Assembly (NCBI GenBank): GCA_947683625.1
Contig: CANTUR010000241.1
Coordinates: forward strand, 1-64,000
DNA: 64,000 nucleotides
Origin: Mallotus nudiflorus
Taxonomy: Eukaryota; Streptophyta; Magnoliopsida; Malpighiales; Euphorbiaceae
Reading direction: 5' to 3'
Shown piece after piece: positions 1 to 11,689 of the stretch (the first letter of the stretch is position 1; every line of letters starts with the position of its first letter). The translations under genes were made by a program, and so were the position numbers. The notes below the pieces were generated by a model that searched no databases, had not been told where the DNA came from, and saw only the letters and a program-made list of their open reading frames with translations.

Positions 1-73
1 ATACAGTCAAAATTATTGACACTGCATATCCCGGTACAGTGTAAAAATATTTTTAAAAACACGGGATATTACA
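1..73 (-). repeat. Start of 3' LTR of element A (partial)
   Basis: On the minus strand it begins TGTAATATCCCG directly after the polypurine tract. It is identical over all 73 bases to the start of the 5' LTR at 8086-8158. The remaining ~3 kb lie outside the window. Confidence 0.95.
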
Positions 74-86
74 GTCTTCCCCCCTT
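74..86 (-). other. Polypurine tract of element A
   Basis: Minus-strand AAGGGGGGAAGAC lies immediately upstream of the 3' LTR and primes plus-strand DNA synthesis in LTR elements. The pol stop codon (TAA, 85-87) overlaps its edge, as it nearly does in element B (stop 32298-32300, tract from 32301). Confidence 0.85.
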
Positions 87-1699
87 ACAAGAATTCGTCC
101 CCGAATTCTAAAAACAAGATTACAGAATCAGGAAGGAAAGAGATCGGGTAAGAAGCTCGCATCTCAGCTTCAGTCTCCCACGTATGCTCTTCAACTCTGT
201 CGCTACGCCACAAAACCTTGGACCATCGGAATCTGCTTCGATCTCAACTGTCAAACTTGATAATCAACGATCGCCACAGGTTCTTCTACAAACGTCAAAT
301 CTTCACTCACTTCCACACTGTCAGGTTGCAACACGTGTGAAGGATCTGAGATATACTTCCTCAACATCGAGATATGAAATACTGGATGCACCTGTGACAT
401 ACTCGGAGGCAAATCCAACCGATATGCAACAGTGCCAACTCTCTCCAGAATCTCAAACGGTCCAATATATCTCGGTGCTAACTTACCCTTCCTGCCAAAT
501 CTCATCACACCCTTCATCGGAGATACTTTCAGAAAAACGAAATCTCCAACCTGAACTCCACATCTCTGCGCCTAGGATCCGCATAACTCTTCTGTCTACT
601 AACTGCGGTCTCTAATCTGCGCTTGATCACGGCGACTTTCTCTGCAGCATCTTGAACCATCTCTGGTCCAGTCAAAGCTCTCTCACCAATCTCATCCCAA
701 CTCAACGGGGATCTACACTTCCTTCCATACAATGCCTCATATGGTGCCATGCCAATACTGCTATGGTAGCTGTTATTATATGCAAACTCCACAAGCGACA
801 AATGATCATCCCAGCTACCTCCCAAATCCAAGACACACATCCTCAACATATCTTCCAGTGTCTGGATCGTCCTCTCAGACTGACCATCTGTCTGAGGATG
901 AAAAGCGAGTACTGAAATCCAACCTAGTGCCCATCGCTTCTTGCAACTTCTGCCAAAAACGAGAAGTAAACACCGAACCTCTGTCTGACACAATGGACAC
1001 AGGTACTCCATGAAGGCACACATATGCTTCACGTACAACTTCGCCAATCTAGCAACTTGAATATGTGGCTTTCACAGGCAAGAAATGTGCAGACTTCGTC
1101 AATCTGTCTACAATCACCCAGATGGAATCGTATCCATCCTTCGAACGAGGTAAACCGACCACAAAATCCATAGCTATCCTTTCCCACTCCACTCGGGAAT
1201 AGGAAGAGGCTGAAGCTTCCCAGAAGGCTTCTGATGTTCGGCTTTCACTTGCCGACACGTCAAGCACTTAGCAACATAATCAGCAACATCCTTCTTCAAT
1301 CCATCCCACCAGTATAGATCTCTGATACTGTGGTACATCTTGGTAACACCAGGATGAACGCTGTAGGCTGTAGAATGTGCTTCCTCTAAGATCTCTTCTC
1401 TCAAATCATCCACATCAGGAACACACAATCTACCACTGATCCACAAACACACCATCATCATCGAGTGTGAAATCAGTGAACTTCCCTGCTCTGACATTCT
1501 CTGCAAGCTTTTCAGAATAGGATCTCGGCTCTGAGCTGCTTTAATCCTATCCTTTAGTACAGATCGTACTTTAAACTGAGCTAACAGTCCCACCTGATCT
1601 ACTGATCTTCATCATCAGACCTTGATCCACCATCAAATGCAACTCTGGATCAATGGTCTCCTCTCAACACCGATGTGAGCAAGACTACCTGAAGACTTC
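85..1699 (-). pseudogene. Element A integrase and chromodomain-like region, frameshifted
   Basis: Integrase homology runs through several frames. The zinc-binding HHCC part (about 1593-1174) has YSVHPG and CLTCRQVK. The catalytic core (about 1230-800) has the first Asp in [12 protein letters not shown] and the Glu in [14 protein letters not shown]; the segment with the second Asp is in a shifted frame. The C-terminal part (517-251) has [10 protein letters not shown] and [12 protein letters not shown], followed by a chromodomain-like tail near 130-250 interrupted by a TGA stop and a one-base shift. It would insert element cDNA into chromatin. Breaks occur near 1200, 1050, 540-520, 250 and 200. 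Element B carries the same domains, so the assignment is firm although the protein is dead. Confidence 0.85.
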
Positions 1700-3748
1700 C
1701 TACTCAAAGGCATCTGCTACCACATTAGCTTTACCCGGATGGTAAAGAATCTCACAGTCGTAATCCTTCAACAATTCCAACCATCTTCTCTGCCTCAAAT
1801 TCAAATCTCGTTGCTGGAAAATGTATTTAAGGCTCTTGTGATCAGTAAATATCTCACAAGTCACCCCGTACAAATAATGTCTCCAAATCTTCAAAGCAAA
1901 GATCACTGCAGCCATCTCAAGATCATGTGTAGGATAGTTCTGCTCATGCTTCTTCAACTGCCTCGAAGCATAGGCTATCACCCTTCCATTCTGCATCAAC
2001 ACACAACCAAGACCAATTCTAGAGGCATCACAGTAAATTGTGAACTTATCCACACTATTAGGCAAAGCTAATACTGGCGCTGTGGTCAACTTCTCCTTCA
2101 ACAACTGAAAACTATTCTCACAAGCTTCTGACCACTCGAATCTAACATTCTTCTGAGTCAAGCGAGTCATAGGGGCTGCTATCCTGGAAAAATCCTGCAC
2201 AAACCGCCTATAATACCCGGCTAAACCCAGAAAACTCTGAATCTCAGTAACTGAAGTAGGTCTAGGCCACTCAGATACTGCTTCAACCTTCTGTGGATCA
2301 ACCTGAATACCTTCTTTAGACACTACGTGTCCAAGAAAAGAAACACTCTCCATCCAGAAATCACACTTCGAGAATTTAGCATAAAGCTGATGATCTCTCA
2401 GTGTCTGTAGTACAATCCTCAAGTGATATACATGCTCTTCCATACTCCTCGAATATACTAGTATATCATCAATGAAGACTACCACAAACTGATCCACATA
2501 CGGTCGGAATACTCTGTTCATCAGGTCCATAAAAGCTGCTGGTGCATTAGTCAAACCAAAAGACATCACCAGAAACTCATAATGACCATATCGAGTGCGG
2601 AAAGCTGTCTTAGGAATATCAGCTTCACTGATCCGCAGCTGATGATAACCTGACCTCAAGTCGACCTTAGAAAAGAATTGTGCACCCTGGAGCTGATCAA
2701 ACAAGTCATCTATCCTCGGGAGAGGATACTTGTTCTTCACTGTCACCTTGTTCAACTCTCTGTAGTCAATGCACAGTCTCAAGGTACCATCCTTCTTCTT
2801 CACAAACAAGACTGGTGCACCCCAAGGGGAAACACTAGGTCTGATGAAACCCTTATCCAACAACTCTTGCAACTGCTCCTTCAACTCTCTCAACTCTGCA
2901 GGAGCCATACGATAAGGTGGCATAGATATAGGAGTAATACCTGGAACCACATCTATACAGAACTCAATCTCTCTATGAGGTGGTAAACCTGGCAATTCCT
3001 CGGGAAAAACATCAGGAAACTCACAAGCAACAGGAACATCTGTGAGTGATAACTTCTCCACTGACGTATCCCTAACCAATGCCAAAAACCCCTGACAACC
3101 TTTCCTCAACAACTTCCTAGCTGAAATAACAGAAATAAGATTCTGAGGTGCTGAACTCCTGTCACCAACAAACTTAAATTCTACTTCACCAGGAATTCTG
3201 AAAATCACCTCCTTATTCCTGCAATCAACCACGGCAAAGTGCTGAGACAACCAATCCATTCCCAAAATAACATCGAACTCCATCACATCCAACAAAATCA
3301 AATCGGCGGATAATTCTCTATCTCCCACGAGAACTGGACAACCAGAAAGAACAATATCGGTGTCCAAAGAATCACTCAGAGGAGTGGCAACAGACAAAGG
3401 AAAAGCCATCCTCGAAGCTTGCCAACAAGATTTAGAAGCAAAAACAGGAGAAACAAACGAATGCGTGGCACCCGGATCAAACAAAACCAAAGCATCCAGG
3501 TAACAAACAGAAAGAATACCTGCCACGACTGCATTAGATGCCTGAGCATCCTGTTGAGTCAGATGAAAAACTCTGGCCTGGCCTCGACCTCCCTGCTGAC
3601 TGGTAGAAGCCTGGCCAACACCTCTAGCACCTCCTCTAGTACCTTTACCACGACTCTGTTGTGGAACAAACTGAGTAGAACTCTGATGCTGAGCTGGTGG
3701 TAACTGAAATGGCACGAGTGCTGCACTAGCAATCGACTGCTGTGGGAA
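1700..3748 (-). pseudogene. Element A protease-reverse transcriptase-RNase H, long open frame
   Basis: A long open frame of about 680 codons. The retropepsin active site, normally D[ST]G, reads [10 protein letters not shown] here, so the catalytic motif is altered. RT follows, with [49 protein letters not shown] and the catalytic FIDDILVYS. RNase H starts near FTIYCDAS and includes [22 protein letters not shown]. The frame continues from gag, separated only by an in-frame TGA at 3749-3751. It ends early because one extra T near 1708 shifts the DA-L-SRKSSG region, so integrase is out of frame. It would copy element RNA into DNA in virus-like particles. RT itself looks catalytically complete; protease does not. 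Confidence 0.92.
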
Positions 3749-4879
3749 TCACGGAATCTGCTGCTGCTGATATCCGGGATAAGGACACGATCTGGCAAAA
3801 TGTCCTGTCTGCCCGCATCTGAAGCATGTCAACGGTGTCAGATAACACGGTCCCTGATGGACTCTACCACAAGTCTGACAAACACTGGCCGCTGATCCAG
3901 AACTACGACCACTGCTGCTGCTCGAAGCACCTGACCCAAATCTGAATGATCTACGCTGACCTCCACGACCATGTCTACTGCTCCGATGCACTCGCTACTG
4001 CTGCCTCTGACTCTGCTGAGTCAAACCTCGCTGCTGACTACTCGAACCAACATGAAAACTCGAATACGGAGTAGCCTGCAATCCACTCGACTGAACTCCC
4101 AACTGGTAATAATCAGGCATCGCTCCCTGCCTAACTAATCTCAGCTCAATCTCCTTAGCTAGCTCAATCACCGACTCGAGAGTAAGACCTGCTGTAGGCA
4201 TACCAGCAAAAGCTGAACCCAAACCAGTAACATAGGTAGTAACAGCGAAATACTGATCTCGTATCAGATCTTCAGCATATCTACCCAGACGAAGAAACTC
4301 TCGGGTATACTCCTCTACAGATCGATCTCCACGAGAAATACTGGTCAAACGAAGACGATAGCTCAAACGAAGAGGCTCTGGATAAAATCTCCTCATAAAC
4401 CGCTCTCGAAACTGAGCCCATGTCATCGTCATCATAAAGGGCTGGATCATCTGAATAAACCAATCCAAAGCTGGTCCCTCGACAGACAACTCAACGATCA
4501 TAATCCGCTGGTACTCGGTATGAGCAGTCCGAGTCCTAGTCTCAATCGCATGCAGAAAATCTAAAGGATCAGAAGTACCATCAAAAGCAATCCTGCCAAC
4601 TCTGGCATAGAACAAAGCTGCCTCAGGGTCAGACATACCCTGCTGATAGGCAGGCTGAACAGGCTGAACAACTGGAGGAACAGGAACATCAAACTCAGGC
4701 TCAACAGGCTCCTCGTCCTGTAACTCTCTCTGCCTACGGCGACCTGCCGCTCCTCGAGGTCTACCCCTGCCACGACCTCTACGTCTAACTGGCTGCTCAG
4801 GAGGTAAAACCTCGTCCTGAAAAGACTCATCATCCTCGGCCTCAACGACCGGTGGAGCGACACGCGCTCGCCTCCTCAT
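3749..4879 (-). pseudogene. Element A gag (capsid-nucleocapsid) with one internal stop
   Basis: The frame begins MRRRARVAPP with an Arg/Gly-rich N-terminus, then the retrotransposon gag domain (AFDGTSDPLDFLHAIETRT, ALDWFIQ, WAQFRERFMRRFYP, SVEEYTREFLRLGRYAEDL). The zinc knuckle CFRCGQTGHFARSC (C-x2-C-x4-H-x4-C) lies near 3830-3790. An in-frame TAG at 3995-3997 (a glutamine-rich stretch, probably from CAG) separates capsid from nucleocapsid, and a TGA at 3749-3751 separates gag from pol; all three parts are in one frame. Gag packages element RNA. The start is supported by element B, whose gag also begins MRRRV at 27458. Confidence 0.9.
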
Positions 4880-5077
4880 TCTGAAAAGACAAACGGAAAG
4901 ATTCAGACAAAACAGACAACGGAGGAATAACGCTGAAAACTACAGCAAGGAATACTCATCAAGACATACTCGAACCTAATACACTGCAGTAGTCCAACAG
5001 AAAACACAACTTAAAAACTAGGGCCACAACTCACATAACTAAGCCCTGACATAGAGCTCCACTCAGAAACGAACTTC
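4880..5077 (-). other. Element A untranslated leader
   Basis: About 200 bp between the primer-binding site and the gag start on the minus strand. I see no further motif. Confidence 0.6.
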
Positions 5078-5089
5078 GCTCTGATACCA
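5078..5089 (-). other. Primer-binding site of element A (tRNA-iMet type)
   Basis: Minus-strand TGGTATCAGAGC lies four bases downstream of the 5' LTR end (…GTCGTGACA). This is the usual plant PBS complementary to the 3' end of initiator methionine tRNA. Confidence 0.9.
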
Positions 5090-5093
5090 ACTT

Positions 5094-8000
5094 TGTCACG
5101 ACCCAAAACAGGGGCCATGACCGGCGCTAGGGAACGGGAATTCTTTCGAATCCGGAACCCGTAGCAAGCCTAAAAATAAAATAAAAATGCAATAATAACA
5201 ATAAAAATATAATATGCAGCGGAAAATAAAATCATAAATATTACAATATCATCCATAACAACTGGATATAATTCAAAACTCATCACATCGCATATATAAT
5301 CTCATAAATGTATAATCTTTATACAAATCCAGTTTTAACATAATACATCTCTTTAAACAAATACATAAAATCCAATACTTTAATTTACAACTACTGCAGT
5401 GTCTAGATAAAATAAATAAGACTCAAGTAGACAATTTACATAAAGAAGCCGGGGCGGAAGAAATCCGGCGTATCGACCTGCTACTGAGGTCTGAGGAAGT
5501 TGACTCTCCTGAAAAATAGTCAACGGAGGGGAGTCAGACCTCACTGAGTGAATTACTATAGTATATATACATACACTCTAAGTGATAATGCATACAGTCA
5601 ACAGTATATATATAATATGTATATATACAGGCAAGTTCATACAGATGCAGAAAAATCATTTTATATATTTTGTCTGAAAATCAACTTTTATGAAGGATCA
5701 CATAGAACCCTAGAATAAAAATAGTGTTAAACAACACTCTAGCCACACAGGCTCACTGATTCCAAATATATCCACTTAATCCATATGGACAGTAGACTGG
5801 CCCCGAGACACTAAGTCAACCGAGCTCCAGCAGTCTGACTGCCAGTGTGATTGGCCCCGAGACACTTGGTCAACCGAGCTCCAGCAATCACACCCAAACC
5901 ACATCTCACATATATCAATAATCATAATCAAATCGATATCCACAAATAGTCAGTAATAAAGCCTAAATACTATAGGCGTACCGGTACGTACTCGGTCCTA
6001 GTGCTGCCCACTAGGTAGCACGTTCTATTGATATCCTTCAGTAATAAATAATAAAACATTCATTCACAAATACATGATGCATGAATTTAAATAAATCAAC
6101 AATATAAACCATATATATACCGAAAATATACCAAACATAAACCAGGTATATTTTGAGTATATATACGTCAAATGAATCCAATTAAATCATGAATTAAACT
6201 AAAAATATATTTAAAAACATTTTAAATATATTTTATTAATAAAACATGTATATAATTTATTATATACCAAAAATATACCAAAAATATACTTGAATATAAA
6301 TCATGTTATTTATGCATAATTAGTCAAAATAAAACATGCATTTTCTAAATCATGCATCCTAAGCATATATATATAATATAGTAACTCACCTAATGCGCTC
6401 CACGAGACAGGTCCGACGGGCCTGGTCCACTAACCCTCGGTCTCGGCGCAACTAAACAAGAAATAATTAATCGACATCAGAATAACCCTAACAGAAATCC
6501 TAGAATTCAATCTAGAGTATTAAAATACGGAATCGAAAATTAGGGTTCGACTGGATATCACGTTTTACGAGAATTCTACCGGAAATCCGGCAGAACCTCC
6601 CCTGTAAAACGGACATCTCTCTACTCAAAAGAGTAGAGCCGACCCTGCAAAGAAAATACACTTCAAAAATAAACACCACAATCAATCACAACCCCTCAGT
6701 CGGACTCCAGACTACAATCTGTCGACCGGGGTCCACAAACACAGAATATATATTCAAATATACCAAAAATATCCTTAAATCATAAAAATACATTTCATAC
6801 ATAGAAATTACATAATAAATCTTGAAACACTGTAAAAACCGATTAAAACTCATTTTATTAGAAAAACCGTATATTATATATATAATTGAAAATAATTCAC
6901 GAAAAATAGTTTTAATTAGTTAAAAATACTAAATATTTTGTAGAAATCATTTTTATACCTTAAATAAATATTAAAACCAATTAAATTACATTTTTAGACA
7001 ATTTAGGGTAAAATTACCAAAATACCCCTATATATATATATATACCTAAATTACTTCAAAAATTCACCAAAAATCATACAATTATCCAAAATTAATTTTC
7101 TCAACATATTTATCAATAATATCAATAATTAAACTCAATTAACCAATTAAATTCAAATAAAAACACAATTAACTTAATTTTACAAAATCACATAAACTTC
7201 AATAATTAAAAATAAATACTTAGAAATTCATAAAAATTCCAAATAAATTCCTATAATTCATTTCAACACCTAATTCAACCATAAACTCCAATTTCATAAT
7301 TTAAATAATTAATTTCCGAAAATTAGAAAATAATATTAAAATATTCAAAAATACCCAAAAATCCAAACAACCTCCAAAAATTCTACAAAAATTCATACAT
7401 GAAGATTAAACTACCAGGAACAACATTTGTGAAGGAAGTTTCCATGAATCATCCAAATTGAAGCTCAAAAAAATCGAAAACCAAAAGTGGCCGAAATATT
7501 CAACTCAAAACCTAAGCAATTCTAGACCATTTTAGCTCAAACAAAAGCTAGAATAACACTCACCGGAGCTCAAGGAGAAGATAGAGATCGGCGGTGTCGA
7601 AAACGGTGGCCGGAGGAGGGAGAAACGACGGTGAGGAATAGTGGTGGCGTCGGGCACCCACGGGAAGAAGAAGAAGAAGAAGAAGAAAAAGAAAAAGAAA
7701 GAAAAAGGAAAGAGAAAGGAAAAGAAAAAGAAAGAAAAAGAAAAAGAAAAAGAAAAAAAAAGAAAAAAAAGAAAAAAATAATAAATTTTAATAATTTAAT
7801 AATAAATAAAATAATCAAATAATAATAAATAAATAATAAAATATTAGGGTAATAATAAACCCTAATTAAATAAATATACACACACAAGCTTTATTTATTA
7901 ATTTAAAAATATGTATGAGTTCATGCAAACCCGTAAATACATTTAACATAATTAATAATAAATTGTTTACGTGAAAATTTCCCCGAAAATGAAAGTCCCG

Positions 8001-8158
8001 GGAAAATTTTACGTAAAATACTGAAAATAATAGACAGTAATTAAAATAGGTTTAAAATACATATCAACTCATAAAAATATCGTATATACAGTCAAAATTA
8101 TTGACACTGCATATCCCGGTACAGTGTAAAAATATTTTTAAAAACACGGGATATTACA
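5094..8158 (-). repeat. 5' LTR of element A, about 3.06 kb
   Basis: On the minus strand the LTR begins TGTAATATCCCG and ends GTCGTGACA just before the primer-binding site. Its length is large for a plant LTR but normal for Tekay/Del. It contains a promoter-like block (about 7880-7560, listed separately) and a short internal duplication: a ~37-bp unit with ggccccgagacac at 5797-5833 and again at 5850-5886. The remainder is AT-rich and apparently non-coding. Confidence 0.92.
7560..7885 (-). promoter_or_regulatory. LTR promoter block of element A: TATA-like, polypyrimidine tract, possible splice donor
   Basis: Reading the minus strand: GTGTGTGTATATTTATT (about 7886-7868) is TATA-like. It is followed by ~120 nt of nearly pure pyrimidine (7785-7662 on plus is GAA/GAAA-rich), then a GC-richer stretch ending in CCGGTGAGTG (about 7565), which resembles a 5' splice donor. 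Element B has the same order (TATA-like at about 32598-32615, CT-tract at 32625-32687) at a similar distance from its LTR start. This suggests a conserved U3/R promoter with a transcribed CT-rich leader. Inference from layout; no transcript data. Confidence 0.5.
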
Positions 8159-9166
8159 AATTATGTGTAGAATTTTTATTATGAATTTTGAATATTTATG
8201 TGAAAAATGAATTTTTAGAAAAATTAGTATAAATTAGTAATTTTTATATTTTAGTTGAAATTATTATTAATTATTATGTTTTAGACAGTTTTTGAGTAAT
8301 AAATAGCATTAAAATAATTTTTATAATTTATTTGCTATTTTTAGCTAATTAATAGTAATTTCTGGAAAAATATATGAATAATGATTTTATTTATTATTTT
8401 TAAGTTTAAATAAGTTTTTGGTTATTTTTATTATATTTTAACAATTTAAATAATTGATTGTAATTAATATTATTTAATTGCAAAATTAGAAGAATGAATT
8501 TTATTAATATAATATAATTACAAATTAGAATTTTATTATTTATTTTAGAAATAAATATCTTTTATACTTTTATTGTGTAAATAAATTGATTTGTGATATT
8601 TAGACAAATTTTTATGATTTTTGGTGAATAATTGGAATTTATATTATTTTATTATTGTGGAGTTAGTTATCGATTGAGCAATAATTGTAGTTCGGGAGCT
8701 CAATCCGAGAAATTAAACTTTATGGACATTTTGAAGTGTGCTTGGGTGCAGGATCGACTCTACTTTTGTAAAGGGATGTCCGTTTACAAAGGAGACTTTG
8801 CCTTTTCACTAGATTTCTCATAAAATGTGACATCCGGTCAGTCCTAAGTTTTGAGTTTTAGTCAAATCGTGTCCTAGATCGAGTTGTTTTTTAAACTCTA
8901 GATGTATAAAAATTAGGAATTTAATTCTAATATTTTTTTTCCCTTAACTACACCATGAGCTAGGCCTACCGGACCAGACTAGCCTAACCGGATTAGAAGA
9001 GTACACTCAAATTGTGAGTTATTATTATATGTATGCATTGCATGTAGAAAAATTATTGACATCCATAATTTTTAATACATATGAATTTTATTGTGCTATG
9101 TTTGCATATATATAAAAATGAATATTTATTTGTATAAAATTGGATGTTGTGCATATTTAATATATA
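8159..9166 (+). repeat. 5' LTR of element B, middle third
   Basis: Collinear with 33226-34245 in the 3' LTR, with scattered substitutions and small indels. Its left edge is the insertion point of A (inside ...attga/aattatgtg...) and its right edge that of C. The apparent reading frame at 8632-8823 is an LTR shadow, not a gene. Confidence 0.92.
9162..9166 (+). repeat. Target site duplication of element C, left copy
   Basis: atata here against atatg at 26326-26330: a 5-bp duplication with one transition. The uninterrupted site in B's 3' LTR (near 34241-34245) reads ataca. Five bp is the expected size for Ty3/gypsy integration. Confidence 0.85.
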
Positions 9167-11246
9167 TGTAAGCACCCAATTTCGGGTTGCAATTGTGCAC
9201 ACGTGCTACGAAAGCCCCTATGATGAAAATCTAATTGAGAATTGATCTCTAATGTCGAGTTTCGTGATTTAAAGGACTAAATTACAACGTTTTGTGGATT
9301 TAATTGCAAAATTGGTTTTTTAGGGATTTGATTGCAAAAAATAGAAACTTTGGAGGACCTTTTTTTTAATTTAATTTGAAAAAAATGAAAATTGGTTAGC
9401 TGGCATTGTGTAATGTTGATCAGCATTGCCTAATACCGACTGGCATTACGTAATGCCAGTCGGCATTACATAATGTCTATCGACCAACATTACGGGATGA
9501 AAATTGGCATTCTGGAATGCCGATTTTGCTAAAAAGTGATTTTTTTATGCTGATTTTTTTTTAATTTTTCATTGGTCCAGAACACCATGTGTCCTGCGTG
9601 TGAGTCTTTGATTTTTTAAAAAACAAAAAACTCTGTCACTCATCTTTTTATCTTAATTTGAAAATTCAAATTGAAAATCCAATGCAACTTCCCTGCGTGA
9701 TCGTAAGGATGGGAGGTTGTTGGGTCTAGCTCTAAAAGACAGAAGGTCACTAGAGAGAGAGGGGGAGTCTGTGAAAAAAATGAAGAGAAGTAAAGGGGCT
9801 GCAAAAAAATCAAAGAGAAAAAAAAAACCCTAATTAGCTACTATAAAAAAAACTTCTTTGCTTTTAAAAGTCCAGAAGATTAAGAAAAAACAACAGAGTC
9901 AATCTCAAAACGGTGACAATCTTAATTTAAAAAGCATTCAAATAGTATTTGCATAACATCTTATACTTTTTTTTTATTTGATTTTTATTTGATTTCTTAA
10001 TTAAGTAGTTACTAATTAATTTTTTTTTTGTTTTTGTGTTTTGATTGATGTTCTATGGTGCTCTAGAGGTGAGGTTGGTGAAATGAGATTTTGACAGTGA
10101 CTACATTGAAGAATCTATGGAATATCATGGATTAAGATTTGTAAAACCCCTGTAGCATTTAGGATTTAGGATTTATGATTTATGCGTTCTTTTAATTTGC
10201 TTTTGTTTTGGGTTGTAATTAATTTGATTTTAATTTCTATACAATAGTTTGTAATAGCCCCAATAGTAGGAAATAATATAATTGTATATTCTCTGCACTT
10301 AAATTGATTAATAATTTAGGTTCAATTTGGGTAAAAATTAATTAAAATCATGATGGGTGTAAATTAATTTAGGTTGCATGCAATTAAAATTAGGTTAGAA
10401 ATCACTGAATGTATGTTTTTTATTCATTATTTGCTTTAATATGTTGTTTGGGATTGTTTACATGTTTTTATTCTCTTTAAACCTCAAGCCCACATTAAGT
10501 TCTAACCCATTTAATAAATAGGCTTTTAATTGGATTTTAGGTTTAATTAATTTTAAAATCAATTCAGACCCAATTAAATTGATTTAGACATAGGCCCATT
10601 TTTATAGACTTAGCTCAGAGCATTAATTTCATTTTTTTTAAATAAATAGATTTAAGATTACATCACTTAATTTAAAATTATGTAGAATTAAGCCCACTAA
10701 TTAATTTCTATTTTGTTACTTAAAATTAATAAATTTAGGCCCACTTTTTAGAATTAAAACAAGTAGATTTATAATCACTAATTATCTTAAAATGTAGGTC
10801 CGTCACTAGTCTAATTCACTTATAATGGGTTAGAACCTAATGATAAAATTAATCTAGTTTAGACATAGGGACGCTGCCTTTTGTATGCATTTTTTACATG
10901 TAATTTTATGACTTGTTATCTTTGGGTTAAATAGATGTTTAATTAGGGTTTAAATAAAATTACATATAATTAGAGAATAAGATAGTAATTCATAAAGTAA
11001 TTCTAAATGAACATAAGACTAAGACAAGTTAGTATTTCGTTCCCAGAATCTCCTAGTTGTGGTGCTAGCTTTCTTTTAAAGAATCGAGTACCACCTTTCG
11101 ATTTGTCCCAGTTATTACCTTGGGTTGTGATGCCTCATCTCAACACTATGTCTTTGTGATATAGTAGTGTGTTCCCTAACGCCCTGAGCCCAAACAATGT
11201 CGCAGTTGCTAAAATCTTAGGCACGCACTAAACCCCACCATCTACA
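9167..11246 (+). repeat. 5' LTR of element C (2080 bp)
   Basis: Begins TGTAAGCACCC and ends ...CCACCATCTACA. It matches 24299-26325 throughout with frequent substitutions and indels. U3 contains a cluster of GGCATT/AATGCC palindromes (9400-9530). TATAAAAA at 9842-9849, downstream of a GA-rich stretch, is a plausible TATA box. Confidence 0.93.
9400..9530. repeat. Array of GGCATT-N-AATGCC palindromes in the U3 of element C
   Basis: About five imperfect palindromic units in a row, spaced roughly 20-30 bp. The central one (9436-9463) is a perfect 28-bp palindrome with arms CCGACTGGCATTAC and its complement. The 3' LTR has a shorter version (about 24505-24580, roughly three units), so the array varies in copy number within one element. 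A further copy lies at 22514-22537. Function unknown. Confidence 0.8.
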
Positions 11247-11266
11247 GTGGCGACTCTACTAGGGAT
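11247..11266 (+). other. Primer-binding site of element C (tRNA-Arg type)
   Basis: TGGCGACTCTACTAGGGA begins two bases after the 5' LTR end. TGGCGACTC is complementary to a tRNA 3' end GAGTCGCCA, the arginine-tRNA primer reported for Ogre/Tat elements. A couple of positions look mutated relative to the usual motif. Confidence 0.75.
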
Positions 11267-11689
11267 AAGAGATACTGATTCTACTTATGTTCTTTAGAAT
11301 TATTTTATTAATTATCATTTTATTCTTGCATTCATTCTGCATGTCCCTATTAAACTGATGGCGTTAGTTTATGATTCCATGATTCCACTAGCTTTATGGA
11401 GTTATAAATTGGCTAACCATCACTTTTAGCCTTAACTTAGTTCAAGAGAGATTACGAGGCTCATCTGACCAGAGTCTGTGACCTAAGTCTTAAAGGGGGG
11501 TAGTCTTCTCTCGAGTTGGTAAAGGATGTCAGGCCCTTCTGACTTTGGCCTGTAACTCAAGTCCTAAAGAAGGGCATCTTGTTAAGGGAACTTTGACTTT
11601 TTACCGGACCCCAACCACATATAATGGCTTAGTTACTTCCCTTAGGATCTACCAAAAATTGCTTATATGATTTTTGCTATGAGATAGTT

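Larger units (their letters stand above)
1..8158 (-). mobile_element. Element A: Tekay/Del-like Ty3/gypsy retrotransposon, cut by window edge
   Basis: Read on the minus strand this is 5' LTR (8158-5094), primer-binding site, gag, protease-RT-RNase H-integrase-chromodomain, polypurine tract, and the first 73 bp of the 3' LTR; the rest of that LTR lies left of the window. The 73 visible bases match the start of the 5' LTR base for base, so insertion looks recent. The domain order, ~3 kb LTRs and C-terminal chromodomain-like segment fit the Tekay/Del chromovirus lineage (known family trait; lineage call is inference). It sits inside the 5' LTR of element B: the sequence right of 8158 aligns to the interior of B's 3' LTR from 33226. 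The right target duplication should be aatta at 8159-8163; the left copy is out of view. Coding is broken by frameshifts and stops, so this copy is not autonomous. Confidence 0.93.

Noticed and set aside
184..1013. Plus-strand open frames across element A
   Set aside because: Reverse-strand shadows of the integrase region; the minus-strand translation has clear integrase motifs.
7570..7887. Open frames over the GAA/CTT tract in the A 5' LTR
   Set aside because: Low-complexity Lys/Glu or Phe/Ser runs caused by the purine tract.
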